The notes under the pieces were generated by a model. It was not told the origin of the DNA and made no database searches. It worked only from the letters and a program-made list of their open reading frames with translations. 64,000 bases of DNA from CAWBNS01 sp964445105. GTDB lineage: Bacteria > Chlamydiota > Chlamydiia > Chlamydiales > JAJFMA01. This document shows positions 45,366 through 53,887 of the stretch, piece after piece (positions within the stretch are counted from its first letter, which is position 1; every line of letters begins with the position of its first letter). The stretch lies in NCBI GenBank assembly GCA_964445105.1, contig CAYUJS010000004.1, positions 1-64,000 of the forward strand. Direction: 5' to 3'. The position numbers and the translations under genes are program-made.

Positions 45366-46073
45366 ATGGAACTGGATCGGTTTGTTTTTGAAGTAATTGA
45401 CTCGACGAATAGTTGGGCCAAGGCGAATGTGGACAAATTCCACCTACAACATCTCACCGTGATCTCTGCGGACAGTCAGACAGGCGGCTATGGGCGACAC
45501 GGCCGCAATTGGGTTTCGCCTTCAGGCAAAAACCTTTACCTTTCCTTCTGCTTTCGCCACGCTGGGCAGACTAGTGGCTTGACGGCCGTCGCGGCATTAG
45601 GTGTGGCACAAGCGTTGGAGCTGTTAGGGCTGGCGCCTTGTCTTAAATGGCCTAACGATCTGTTTTTGTCTAAAAAAAAGGTTTGCGGCATTCTCTGTGA
45701 GGTGAAAGATGGATGGGCGATCGTCGGTATTGGTCTGAATGTCAACATGACCGCCCAGGAACTCGTTCAGGTCGGTCAGCCGGCTACCTCGCTGCTCCTA
45801 GAGACCTCTCAGCCCCAAAACATCAAACAGATCCAAGAATTGATTGAAGGTACCCTTTCAGTCGATATCGTTACTTATCTTCTGCAAGGGTTAGAGCCGT
45901 TTTATGCCGCCTACAGGCAGCGCCTCATGCATAAGCTAGGCGATGCAATCCAAATTGACGATGGCCAGCTTGTCTGGCGGGGCACATTTCATAAAATCAA
46001 TATAGATGGCTCCTTGAGCTTGATCGTCGACGAAAATCGAGCTAAATCTTTCTACGCCGGCGATATGGCTTAA
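45366..46073 (+). CDS. birA: Biotin--protein ligase (no DNA-binding domain)
   Basis: Attaches biotin to acetyl-CoA carboxylase carrier protein through biotinyl-AMP. The 235-residue class I enzyme has IDSTNSWAKA, the GGYGRHGRNWVSPSGKNLYLSF biotinyl-AMP loop, LKWPNDLFLSKKKVCGILCEV and GIGLNVN. It lacks the N-terminal helix-turn-helix of E. coli BirA, so it is not a repressor. It diverges from the glycosyltransferase gene with 55 bases between. The birA/rodA proximity matches C. trachomatis (from memory). Confidence 0.95.
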   Translation: MELDRFVFEVIDSTNSWAKANVDKFHLQHLTVISADSQTGGYGRHGRNWVSPSGKNLYLSFCFRHAGQTSGLTAVAALGVAQALELLGLAPCLKWPNDLFLSKKKVCGILCEVKDGWAIVGIGLNVNMTAQELVQVGQPATSLLLETSQPQNIKQIQELIEGTLSVDIVTYLLQGLEPFYAAYRQRLMHKLGDAIQIDDGQLVWRGTFHKINIDGSLSLIVDENRAKSFYAGDMA

Positions 46074-46125
46074 GTCTGCGATGAGGCGGGGGCTGGGCTA
46101 TCTTTAGCCTTGCATAATTCGCCAT

Positions 46126-46160
46126 GTCCTAAAAGTGACATTTTTCGTCACCTTTAGGAC
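46126..46160. terminator. Palindromic hairpin downstream of birA
   Basis: A 14-bp stem (GTCCTAAAAGTGAC with GTCACCTTTAGGAC, one mismatch) around a short T-rich loop, 50 bases after the birA stop. No T-tract follows on either strand. It is a possible transcript end or a protein-binding palindrome. Confidence 0.4.
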
Positions 46161-46652
46161 GTGGAATAGCATCAACCTCCACAAAAAAACCGGCTCAGTG
46201 AGGGCAAGACGGGCGCTGCACAAGCGCATTATGAGGAGCGGCAGTGCCAAAAAGGCTCCCGGTTCTTGTTGGTGCCTTTCCTTTTAGAAAGTAGCGCCAA
46301 AGCTTCTTTGTGACAGGCGGACCTTAAAAGCCTCGATTTGTCAAACCCGCTTTCAGATGTTTAGTCGATATTACCTCTTGCCTGTGCCTGCTTAAGCGCG
46401 CAGCCTCCAAAGTGGCTTCTAATCGCCGCGCAGGATCTAACGAAGCGTTTAGGTGGCGAAATCTGACACCTAAGAGCATTTTTAATCACCTCTATGTTCT
46501 GACCAGGCTTTTTGGTCCATGCAAAGCAGAGGCATCGTTGCAAAATGCGTAAAAGAGGCTGTGAATTGGACGTCAAGGTGCTCGCAATCGGGGGCCGACT
46601 CCGTACCTCTAGGCAGAGCTAAGCTTTTCAACTAAGGCCGCCAGCCCGCGCC
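46161..46652. other. Gene graveyard between birA and a MITE
   Basis: About 500 bases without an intact gene. A 71-residue minus-strand frame at 46361-46576 is Cys/Arg-rich and could be a remnant, but it has no start context or recognised family. Confidence 0.35.
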
Positions 46653-46750
46653 CAGCAGTTCCCGCTAAAAAAAGGAAGCCGACTGGCTCCGGGGGGCATC
46701 AGCCTCATCTTGCCTCCCATCCCTAGCTTCGGCTATGCATTCAACGAGAC
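46653..46750 (+). mobile_element. MITE-like element, family 1, copy d (truncated)
   Basis: The left half of the element (CAGCAGTTCCCGCTAAAAAA, GCCGACTGGCTCC, CAGCCTCATCTTGC, ATTCAACGAGAC) is clear. The right terminal repeat is missing, and the sequence runs into the AbiEii remnant. Confidence 0.6.
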
Positions 46751-47148
46751 ACTTTCAAGTATTGCCGACAAGAAAAGAGGTCTTTGAAGTGCAGTCTGAG
46801 TGGTTTAACGGCTCTACAGCGGTGATCACCTATGAAATTGATGAGTTTATGGCAACTAAGCTGCGCGCCCTCTAGCAGCGCCGGAAGAGACGAGATTTGT
46901 TTGGCCTGTGGTATGTGGCCGAGCGAGGGTTGATCAACATAAATAGAGTGGTTGATATCTTTACTCACCATTGCGCCCATGACGGCCTCAAAATATCCAG
47001 GGAAGAGTTCCTAAAAAATCTCGAGCTCAAAAAGGCGAATCCCTATTTCCAATTCGATATGAGCGTTTTGCTGCCGCCTGAATTAAATTGGGATTTTGAG
47101 GAAGCTTACCAGTATATAATCGAAAAAATTATCAGCAAATTTCCATGA
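46741..47148 (+). pseudogene. Remnant of an AbiEii/AbiGii-type nucleotidyltransferase toxin
   Basis: One frame across the region reads EIDEFMATKLRALxQRRKRRDLFGLWY and then ...RVVDIF...REEFLKNLELKKANPYF, matching the C-terminal half of AbiEii/AbiGii toxin-family nucleotidyltransferases, where the usual form is LRALYQRRKGRDLFDLWY. The Tyr codon is a TAG stop at about 46873, and the N-terminal half with the G-S/D-x-D nucleotidyltransferase site is missing, replaced by a truncated MITE. No antitoxin gene is present. It lies about 50 bases from tRNA-Ser(GGA), a common island site. Confidence 0.65.
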
Positions 47149-47200
47149 AGGCGACCTATTATTGCAAAATACGGGGCGGACTTTAACCGAAAATAAAGTG

Positions 47201-47290
47201 GCGGAGGAGGTGGGATTCGAACCCACGGTACAGTTTCCCGTACACACGCTTTCCAAGCGGGCTCCTTCAGCCACTCAGACACTCCTCCGC
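47201..47290 (-). tRNA. tRNA-Ser (anticodon GGA)
   Basis: The reverse complement folds as a 90-nt class II tRNA: acceptor GCGGAGG / CCTCCGC, D arm with TGAGTGGCTGA, anticodon loop CTTGGAAAG giving GGA, a long variable arm (GTGTACGG...), and T arm GTGGGTTCGAATCCCAC. It reads UCC/UCU serine codons. CCA is not encoded. Confidence 0.96.
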
Positions 47291-47340
47291 AGAGAGAAAA
47301 CAGGATAGCTCATTTGGACATTCTTGTGAAGAGTAAGCTA

Positions 47341-47690
47341 AGCGCTGGGTGCAATTCAAACCTGTACTTCAGCGTAGCGGAGAAGATAAGAGGCTTACAG
47401 AGCGAGACGCCCCTATCATCTCGAGGGAAAATTTACTTAACCCTTTGATGGAGAATAGAGAGCGGCTATGAACAAGAATCTGTCCACACAAAATCTTTCC
47501 GACAATGAACACTGTTGATCCGAGCGAGGTTGAAGAAGGCGAAAGAGACAGTGTTGGCGATATGGCACACCTCTGAGTCGTCAGGGAAAAAGAGAATTGG
47601 GAAAGGCTTTGGCAAATTGAAGCTACTTGTGAGGTTGTTGGCTTAGCAGCTTAAGATGAGTACAGGTTTGAATTGCGCCCCTTAAGCGCT
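47341..47690. mobile_element. 350-bp element with inverted ends, non-coding
   Basis: The ends AGCGCTGGGTGCAATTCAAACCTGTACT (positions 47341-47368; core 20 bases) and the inverse at 47659-47690 share AGTACAGGTTTGAATTGC. Between them no long frame is open on either strand; short pieces on the minus strand could be transposase debris. It is probably an internally deleted IS or a third MITE type, next to the tRNA-Ser gene. Confidence 0.55.
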
Positions 47691-47704
47691 GGTTCGGCGC
47701 GCTA

Positions 47705-48244
47705 TTAAGTGACTAACAGACTACTGGGCTGAGTGGGCAGGGCAGGATAAGGAGGGTATAGAGCATCCAAGGAAAACCTAGCCCCCCTTCCAAATATCCA
47801 AAGGGCTGCGATCATCGAAGCCGAAGAAAAGATCAACACCGTGGTACTGGCTCGCATGTCTGACAGGCGGTCGAGAACCTGGTTCGTTTTTTCTAGCGTT
47901 TCTCCAATCAAGTTCTGCGGAATCTGCTCAGGTGGCAGGACGTATTTTAAACCACTGCCTATCAGGATCACCACGAAAGCGAATGCACGGGTACTTTGCT
48001 CTAGCAGCAGAGCGTAGCTGAAGAACAGGCCTCCTGCAATCCCTGCTATAACCGAGGCGGTGAACGCAGTCTCCCACAAAGACTGGCGTAGCAGTGCCAC
48101 TTGCTCGATTCGTTTGCCGACGCAGTTGGGCAGGCGAGCAACGGCGTATTGGCGCCATCGCTGTGGGATTTGGTTTGCTGCAATAGCCGTCATGCCCAAC
48201 GCCCCTATTCCCGCAGAACAAAGATTGACCGGATCGTGTGCCAT
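47705..48244 (-). CDS. Hypothetical membrane protein
   Basis: A 179-residue product with a short N-terminus, then a hydrophobic pair (about residues 60-80 and 86-104), a charged helical stretch, a third hydrophobic segment (about 135-152) and a Pro-rich tail. The close pair is compatible with an Inc-type topology, but the evidence is weaker than for the protein at 52297. No family was recognised. Confidence 0.5.
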   Translation of the reverse strand: MAHDPVNLCSAGIGALGMTAIAANQIPQRWRQYAVARLPNCVGKRIEQVALLRQSLWETAFTASVIAGIAGGLFFSYALLLEQSTRAFAFVVILIGSGLKYVLPPEQIPQNLIGETLEKTNQVLDRLSDMRASTTVLIFSSASMIAALWIFGRGARFSLDALYPPYPALPTQPSSLLVT

Positions 48245-48391
48245 AGTTGACTGGGTTAAGGATTAATTATTGGAGTATAATTAAAGGCTGTATATTTGGC
48301 GAGGTCCGGTCCATGCTTATTCGGCTCCTTCCCTTGAGGAAAATAGCCTTTTGGCCCATACTCGATCCATTGCAACCCTGGCGGATCAAAA

Positions 48392-49264
48392 ATGTTATAT
48401 TTCTTGCGAATTCCTTGTGTGGTTTTGGCATTGGCGTTATTTGGGCCCACATGTTCATGGGCAACGGTTGCTAGCCAGCCTGCTCAAGTGTTAGTGAACA
48501 TCCTTCCTTATAAATTTTTAGTGGAGCGTATAGGGGGCCGCACTGTCAAAGTGCTGGTATTGATCCCTCCAAACGTTAACATGCATACGTTTGAGCCCAC
48601 AGCCAAGCAAGCACTAGAAGCCGCTAAATCTGATGTCTGGTTTCTCTTCGGTGAGAGCATTGAAAACCGCTTGAAGAGCTCGCTGACCGCCAATCACCCA
48701 GGTTTGAAAGTGGTCGACCTGCGCAAGGGGCTCATGCTGACAAGCGGCAGCTGCAAGGGATGCTGTTCTTCAGCAGGGCAGGATATTCATATTTGGATGA
48801 GCCCCCGCCTATTACAGCAGCAGGCAAAGACGGTTGCGCAAGCGCTTACGCTGCTTTATCCCGAGCACGCCGATCTATACCGAGATAATCTGGCCAAACA
48901 CCTAGCAGAGCTGCATCAGCTCACGCAAGCCATAAGCGCTATTTTAAAGCCCGTTGAAGGCAGAACTGTCTTGGTTACCCACCCCGACTATACCTATTTT
49001 TGTACGGACTATGGATTGCACCAACTGTCTATAGAGGTCGAAGGCAAGGATCCTTCCCCACGCCAGCTCACCGACCTGCTTATCGCGGCCCGCAAGCTAG
49101 GCCTGACAGCTGTCTTTACTACCCCTCAGTATCCTTTGAAGGTGGCGACGTTAGTCGCAGGCCAGCTCGGGGCTCAGGTGGTGATGTTGGATCCATTCAG
49201 GGAAGATTATTTGGAAAACTTACGAACTATCGCCCAATCTTTTGGCAGGTATAGCCAGCGATGA
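48392..49264 (+). CDS. Metal ABC transporter substrate-binding protein (ZnuA/TroA family)
   Basis: Captures zinc or manganese in the periplasm for import. The 290-residue protein has a signal peptide (residues 1-24), a cluster A-1 fold with ligand His in NMHTFEPT (about residue 67), a GQDIHIWMSPRLL block (about 130), VTHPDYTYFCTDYGL and a terminal MLDPF. A Cys-rich loop SGSCKGCCSS (about residues 118-127) stands where zinc-specific ZnuA proteins have a His/acid-rich loop. It is the first gene of a three-gene operon with 4-base overlaps. Confidence 0.92.
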   Translation: MLYFLRIPCVVLALALFGPTCSWATVASQPAQVLVNILPYKFLVERIGGRTVKVLVLIPPNVNMHTFEPTAKQALEAAKSDVWFLFGESIENRLKSSLTANHPGLKVVDLRKGLMLTSGSCKGCCSSAGQDIHIWMSPRLLQQQAKTVAQALTLLYPEHADLYRDNLAKHLAELHQLTQAISAILKPVEGRTVLVTHPDYTYFCTDYGLHQLSIEVEGKDPSPRQLTDLLIAARKLGLTAVFTTPQYPLKVATLVAGQLGAQVVMLDPFREDYLENLRTIAQSFGRYSQR

Positions 49265-49992
49265 TCTCTCGCCCTCCTGCGGTTGCTGCCTCTCGTGTTG
49301 TATTTGGGTATGGCCCCCTACCAGTTTTGTATGGCGTCAATTTCGAAATTCAAGATGGCGAAACCATTGGCATTATCGGTCCAAATGGAGGGGGTAAGAC
49401 CACCCTGCTAAAGCTCATCATGGGCTTTCTCAAGCCGGATGCGGGCGAAATTCGCATTTTCGGCTGGCCGCAGAGACAAGCGCGGGAGCTACTGGCTTAC
49501 GTGCCTCAGCGGTTGCCTTTTGATCGGGATTTTCCAATCTCTGTACTCGAGGTAGTGCTGACAGGGCGGCTGAATCGCATGCCCTGGTACGGGGCTTGGC
49601 GCCGTGAAGACTATGACGCTGCGGCGGTAGCGCTGCACCAAGTAGCGCTGAGCGAATGGGCTGCCGCACCATTTGGGTCTCTATCCGGCGGTCAGGCGCA
49701 ACGCGTTTTGATTGCCCGTGCCTTGGTTTCTAATCCGCGCCTTCTGCTTTTAGACGAGCCGACCTCTAGTATCGATATGCAGGCACAGCAAGACATTTAC
49801 CAAATCCTCCGTCAGCTGCGCGGTACGATGACGATTTTGATGGTAACACATGATTTACAAAGTGTCGTTCAGCGAGTAGATCGCGTGCTTTGCGTTCAAG
49901 GACAAGTGCTTCCTTTGGCTCCGCAAGAGATCTGTGAGCACTTTGCTTTTGGCTTATATCACCCTCCGCTGCTACCCAAGGAGGAAGCGTGA
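49261..49992 (+). CDS. Metal ABC transporter ATP-binding protein
   Basis: The 243-residue ATPase has Walker A GPNGGGKTT, Q-loop VPQRLPFDRDFP, signature LSGGQAQR, Walker B LLLLDEPTSS and the switch His in MVTHD. It energises the zinc/manganese importer with the permease encoded downstream. The ATG overlaps the stop of the binding protein, and its own stop overlaps the permease start. Confidence 0.95.
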   Translation: MISRPPAVAASRVVFGYGPLPVLYGVNFEIQDGETIGIIGPNGGGKTTLLKLIMGFLKPDAGEIRIFGWPQRQARELLAYVPQRLPFDRDFPISVLEVVLTGRLNRMPWYGAWRREDYDAAAVALHQVALSEWAAAPFGSLSGGQAQRVLIARALVSNPRLLLLDEPTSSIDMQAQQDIYQILRQLRGTMTILMVTHDLQSVVQRVDRVLCVQGQVLPLAPQEICEHFAFGLYHPPLLPKEEA

Positions 49993-50825
49993 TCTCTTTT
50001 TTAGAAGCGCTTTGGGTGAACCCCCTACTGATGTGGGCTGTTTTAGCAGGATTTGGAGCTTCGATCGTTAGTGGTATTGTGGGCTCTTACGTGGTTGTTA
50101 AGCGTATCGTGTTCATCAGTGGCAGTATCTCTCACTCTGTCCTAGCAGGCATGGGGTTTTGCTTGTGGCTGCAGCGTGCGCACGGGGTGGAGTGGGCGAC
50201 ACCTTTGGAAGGTGCGCTGGTAACGGCGGTTCTTGCAGCTTTAATCATTGGTTGGATCCGCCTACACTATCGAGAGCGTGAAGACTCTGTCATCGCGGCT
50301 CTCTGGTCTGTGGGTATGGCGGTCGGGGTGCTGTTTATCTCGCAGACGCCCGGTTTTAACGTTGAGCTTACTAATTTTTTGATAGGAAATATCCTTTGGG
50401 TTAGCCCAGGAGATCTTTACGCGCTTTTTGCCCTGGACGTTATTATTCTGGTGACCGTTCTTATTCTACACCGTCGTTTGCTTGCGATCTGCTTTGATGA
50501 AGAACAAGCTCTACTCCAGGGGCTGCCAGTACAGACGCTCTATCTATTACTGTTAGTGCTCACCGCGGTGACGACGGTGGTGCTGATTCAAGTCGTGGGG
50601 ATCATTTTGGTGATTACAATGCTGGCCATTCCCGCGGCGATAGCGAATCTTCTCACAACGCGGTTGTCAAGGATGATGCTTGTGGCTGTGGTGCTGAGCG
50701 CACTGTTCTCTTTCTTCGGCACAGTGTTCGCGTACCACTTCGACTGGCCCGCGGGCGCAACCATTGCGCTCCTTGCCGGAACTACCTATCTATTTGCCAT
50801 GCTGATCTTAAGAAAAAGACCCTAA
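49989..50825 (+). CDS. Metal ABC transporter permease (ABC-3 family)
   Basis: A 278-residue permease with eight or nine hydrophobic segments and the ABC-3 marks KRIVFISGSISHSVLAGMGF and FDEEQALLQGLPV. It forms the membrane channel of the zinc/manganese importer. The frame starts with GTG at 49989 (ATCTC follows). C. trachomatis has a comparable three-gene metal transporter (CT415-CT417, from memory). The last codons lie over the T-tract of the tRNA terminator on the other strand. Confidence 0.93.
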   Translation: MISFLEALWVNPLLMWAVLAGFGASIVSGIVGSYVVVKRIVFISGSISHSVLAGMGFCLWLQRAHGVEWATPLEGALVTAVLAALIIGWIRLHYREREDSVIAALWSVGMAVGVLFISQTPGFNVELTNFLIGNILWVSPGDLYALFALDVIILVTVLILHRRLLAICFDEEQALLQGLPVQTLYLLLLVLTAVTTVVLIQVVGIILVITMLAIPAAIANLLTTRLSRMMLVAVVLSALFSFFGTVFAYHFDWPAGATIALLAGTTYLFAMLILRKRP

Positions 50826-50838
50826 CCGAAGTTAGGGC
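50809..50838 (-). terminator. Rho-independent terminator of tRNA-Ser(GCT)
   Basis: On the minus strand the sequence CCCTAAC-TTCG-GTTAGGG, a 7-bp stem with a UUCG tetraloop, is followed by TCTTTTTCTT. It starts 7 bases after the tRNA 3' end. The T-tract overlaps the 3' codons of the convergent permease gene. Confidence 0.85.
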
Positions 50839-50844
50839 CCGATG

Positions 50845-50929
50845 CGGAAAGAGAGGGATTCGAACCCTCGATACCCGTAGGTATGCGTCCTTAGCAGGGA
50901 CGTGCTTTCGGCCACTCAGCCATCTTTCC
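50845..50929 (-). tRNA. tRNA-Ser (anticodon GCT)
   Basis: The reverse complement folds as an 85-nt class II tRNA: acceptor GGAAAGA / TCTTTCC with discriminator G, D arm TGAGTGGCCGA, anticodon loop CTGCTAA giving GCT, a long variable arm with TACCTACGGGTA, and T arm GAGGGTTCGAATCCCTC. It reads AGC/AGU serine codons. Confidence 0.96.
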
Positions 50930-50984
50930 AAGAGGGGTATAGCTTAGCCGGACCTATGTTTTTACGCAATGGCCGCTGTGATTT

Positions 50985-52202
50985 TTAGTAGATCACGCCG
51001 ACGATATGCGTTTTAAAAATACCTGTAGGAATAGTTCCTAGATAGCAATGGACCGTTTTTTCTTCTCCGCCACGTGTTTTGAGGGTCAGAGGAAACTCTA
51101 TCTGTGGGACCGCTGACAGTCTGACAAGGCCGCGCTTCCACTCGGTTAGTCCATCCACAGACAGGGCAGGAAAGTGCTGAACAAACTTTTCTGGGCTCCA
51201 ACCCAACACATCGCGTACCTGATTATTCGCAAATAACAAGCGATCCTCTTTCTGCGAATACAAAAGGATCATACCGGATGTTTCGCTGCGCAGGCTATCG
51301 CAGAGGCGGCGTAGGTCCAGCGCATAGCCATCTACCGACAGGTCTCTAAACCTTGAAGAGTCGCCTGCCAGATGCCGAGCGCCAGTTAATTTTTGTGCGA
51401 TATCGATGCAGCGTTTCAGTTGTTGAGCGGCGTCGACAGGGCCCTGCGGACGTGGTTCGTTCAAAAGCCCGGGCAAAGAAGGATGATCGGCGACGCCAGT
51501 TTTTGTTGCTCTTTTAGGTGCTGGCAGTGGGGCAGTTTTTATGGGTCTGGTATGCTCTTGAACCATTGGCTCGTCGAAGTCTGTATCGATGCGGTCCGTG
51601 AGGTCGAGTAGCGTTTTTAGCTCATACTTCAGATCATTGGCCTTAGCCTCGAGAGAAACGATCAGTTTTTGCTTCTTTTCGATGACTTGTCTTTGGTCGG
51701 CAATTGTTTGCTGGTATTCTTCCAAGAGAATATTTTTGCTGCTAAGCTGTTCTTCAGCTACGCTCTGATGAGATCCTAAGATTTGTTCTAGATCCTCACA
51801 ACGCTGCACCAATTCAGTTTTTTCATTCTGTAGCTGCTTGATATTTTTAAGGTCGGTTTGGAGCTGTTCGGAGAGCTCTTCACACTGTTTCTCTAGGCTT
51901 TGTACGCGCTCCTGCAGAAGTAAAATATCTGTGGCGAGCGGATCTGGGGGGGCTTGTGCGGGGAAGGGGCTAGGTGCTGTCTGGCTTTCGGAAAAGAGAG
52001 CCTCTTCCCAAGCGCGGAGGAAGACGAACAGCCCCGTTGCCATGGTCATAATCAGCAACAGCCCAAGCGACCAGCGCCCCCAGCCCGGGCTGGTGGCGTT
52101 TCCTAAAAGAAGTAAAGGCAGAAGGTAGCAGACAAATAACACGAGGAGAACGCGAAACCGCGGTTGTGGGGGCTTTACCATCAAAATTCTGCACCATAGC
52201 AT
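50985..52202 (-). CDS. Membrane-anchored coiled-coil protein with C-terminal PAS-like domain
   Basis: The 405-residue protein has two hydrophobic segments (about residues 16-34 and 42-64), a Pro-rich linker, a long coiled coil (about 95-205, with clear heptads), a second linker and a C-terminal segment (about 310-405) reading MILLYSQKEDRLLFANNQVRDVLGWSPEKFVQHF, which fits a PAS sensor fold. No kinase, cyclase or receiver domain is attached. It may be a membrane sensor or scaffold. The start could instead be the ATG 7 codons in. Confidence 0.6.
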   Translation of the reverse strand: MLWCRILMVKPPQPRFRVLLVLFVCYLLPLLLLGNATSPGWGRWSLGLLLIMTMATGLFVFLRAWEEALFSESQTAPSPFPAQAPPDPLATDILLLQERVQSLEKQCEELSEQLQTDLKNIKQLQNEKTELVQRCEDLEQILGSHQSVAEEQLSSKNILLEEYQQTIADQRQVIEKKQKLIVSLEAKANDLKYELKTLLDLTDRIDTDFDEPMVQEHTRPIKTAPLPAPKRATKTGVADHPSLPGLLNEPRPQGPVDAAQQLKRCIDIAQKLTGARHLAGDSSRFRDLSVDGYALDLRRLCDSLRSETSGMILLYSQKEDRLLFANNQVRDVLGWSPEKFVQHFPALSVDGLTEWKRGLVRLSAVPQIEFPLTLKTRGGEEKTVHCYLGTIPTGIFKTHIVGVIY

Positions 52203-52296
52203 AACGCCCGCAGTATATGCGTCCGATCCCTTTTTTTGAACCTAAAAACGGTGGCTGCGCGCCTAAGCGTCATTTTAGGGGCACCGCAGGCGCGCG

Positions 52297-53460
52297 CTAC
52301 GTCTCAAAATAGTTTGGAGGACCGCCAAACGGATATGGCGCAAACGCAAAGGGTGGGAGAGGCACATCCCTGGAGGCCATACTGGCTTTGGGGAGCCTAC
52401 CTGGCGAATTAGCAATAAAGCCAACCACGCTATCAACAGAGTGACTCAACCGGCGATTGGCTTCCGTTGACTGTTGTGCATCTATCTGGAGCTGTTTCGA
52501 TACTTCGTTGTTAGCCTGTAGCGTTTCCTCTAAAGCGGCGCGCGCTTTTTGCGTCTGTTTCAGAAGCTCGTTCAACTCCGCTCCGCCCAGTTGTAGCTGT
52601 ACCTGCTGCAAGCGGAGTGCTTCGGCTGCTTGTCTTTTTTCTTCCTCAAAAGAAGCGCGCTGCGCTTCCAGCAAGCCGGTGTGTTCATCAAACTGCTTGT
52701 TCATGGCGCTTTGCACAAATTGAAAGGCCTGAAATTGCTCGGCACAGCTGGTTGTTACCTTTTCTGCTAGTTCTGCGACCATTTTCTCGAGACTCTGAGC
52801 TGTTGCCTCTCCTTGGCTTGCGAGGTCTTTACCGGTCATGATCGCTAGTTGGGCAGCGGTAAGGATTTGCTGTTCGTTTTCCGTCAATGCTACGCTTTTC
52901 TCCTTTAAGCTTGCGATGCCTTGAGCGATTGTTTGTGCCAAAGCCGACATAGAAGCAACGTTGCTTGAGATATCTGCATGCGTTCTGTTGAGCTCTTGAA
53001 TTTTTTTGGTTAGTTCCTCTGCATTCTCCCGACTTGTTTCGTTAGTTGTAGCCAGAAGGGCATTTTGTTTTTCCAACTTGCCGATTTCTTCGGCAAGCTG
53101 GTGGACCTGTTCCGTAAGCGCGGTTACCTGGGGCTCTAACTCCTTTTTGATTTCTCTCAGGCTTGCGACCTCAACACGCAGGTCGGCTTGCAGCGCTTGC
53201 AGGCCGGCAACGACTCCCCACAGACGTGCACTATAGGCCTCGTAGCCACAGAAGAGGGCGGCGGAGGCGCTCAGAACAGCTTGGGTGGTGCGGCCTCGGA
53301 TGGCTGCCCTGCCGCTGAACGCCAGAGCGCTGGCGCTTGCGACGCAGAATAAAATCTCGTGGTGATGGGTGATCAGTTTACCGGCCATCCGGAAGCCTCC
53401 CATCAGGGAAATAGACGAAGGGTGGGGGGCGGCGGAAAGCAATCCAAAAACTTGCTGCAT
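52297..53460 (-). CDS. Inc/IncA-like protein: paired hydrophobic segments plus long coiled coil
   Basis: A 387-residue product. Residues 33-75 form two hydrophobic stretches separated by a short basic turn (SGRAAIRGRTTQ), the bilobed hairpin typical of chlamydial inclusion membrane proteins. Residues 85-345 are an almost continuous coiled coil (TALTEQVHQLAEEIGKLEKQN and similar). The tail is Pro-rich. This is the layout of IncA, whose coiled coils mimic SNAREs (known). There is no signal peptide, as expected for a type III substrate. AAAGGAATTAGGT precedes the ATG. The gene is isolated between MITEs and the PAS protein. Confidence 0.65.
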   Translation of the reverse strand: MQQVFGLLSAAPHPSSISLMGGFRMAGKLITHHHEILFCVASASALAFSGRAAIRGRTTQAVLSASAALFCGYEAYSARLWGVVAGLQALQADLRVEVASLREIKKELEPQVTALTEQVHQLAEEIGKLEKQNALLATTNETSRENAEELTKKIQELNRTHADISSNVASMSALAQTIAQGIASLKEKSVALTENEQQILTAAQLAIMTGKDLASQGEATAQSLEKMVAELAEKVTTSCAEQFQAFQFVQSAMNKQFDEHTGLLEAQRASFEEEKRQAAEALRLQQVQLQLGGAELNELLKQTQKARAALEETLQANNEVSKQLQIDAQQSTEANRRLSHSVDSVVGFIANSPGRLPKASMASRDVPLPPFAFAPYPFGGPPNYFET

Positions 53461-53598
53461 ACCTAATTCCTTTTTTATCCATTAAATAAAAAATAAATTT
53501 AGGTAATGTTAACTTAATCGATTTTATTGATCAAGTGGATATTGACAAACAAACATTCCTAAAATCAAAGTAGCAGGGGCCAACCTTAGCCTTTGGCT
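53461..53598. other. Upstream region of the Inc-like gene
   Basis: AT-rich leader with the likely promoter of the minus-strand gene at 53460. No gene present. Confidence 0.35.
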
Positions 53599-53723
53599 TG
53601 ATTTCTCAATAAGTCGAGGTAAGAGAGCTGGGTTGCGCCACTGGCTAGCCCCCCACACTTGTGCAGATGCCGCCTCGCACTGGTCCAGGAACCTTGCCTA
53701 CCCCGACTTATTGAGAACTTACC
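53599..53723 (-). mobile_element. MITE-like element, family 2, copy 2 (inverted relative to copy 1)
   Basis: 125 bp. Its reverse complement matches 27224-27350 through the interior (CTGGACCAGTG, CCAGTGGCGCAACCC). The ends are TTCTCAATAAGTCGAGG and CCCCGACTTATTGAGAACTTACC; the left end has lost a few bases of the inverted repeat. Confidence 0.75.
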
Positions 53724-53759
53724 CCCTGGCTGCCTATGCGTAAGATCTTTGTAGAGCGC

Positions 53760-53885
53760 CAGCAGTTCCCACTAAAAAAAGAGGATCCCTGCCTCCAGGA
53801 CAGCCCTGGCTAGGGCTGCTAATTCGTCGCAGACAAAGCCTGTTGTCAGCGCGCTGAGCGGTTTTTAACCTAAAGCAGTTTCTGT
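53760..53885 (+). mobile_element. MITE-like element, family 1, copy f
   Basis: About 125 bp, starting CAGCAGTTCCCACTAAAAAA and ending around GGTTTTTAACCTAAAGCAGTT. The inner blocks GCTAATTCGTCGCAGACAAAGCC and CTGTTGTCAGCGCGCTGAGC correspond to the second half of copies a and e. It lies beside a family 2 element. Confidence 0.65.
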
Positions 53886-53887
53886 GC

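Noticed and set aside
46361..46576. 71-residue Cys/Arg-rich frame on the minus strand
   Set aside because: Could be a remnant, but no start context or recognisable family; left as unannotated spacer.
47341..47690. Small RNA gene between inverted ends
   Set aside because: No promoter or terminator pattern was seen; the long inverted ends fit a mobile element better.
48256..48450. Minus-strand frame of 64 residues with protein-like composition
   Set aside because: It overlaps the signal-peptide region of the metal-binding protein gene and has no ribosome site; probably coincidental.
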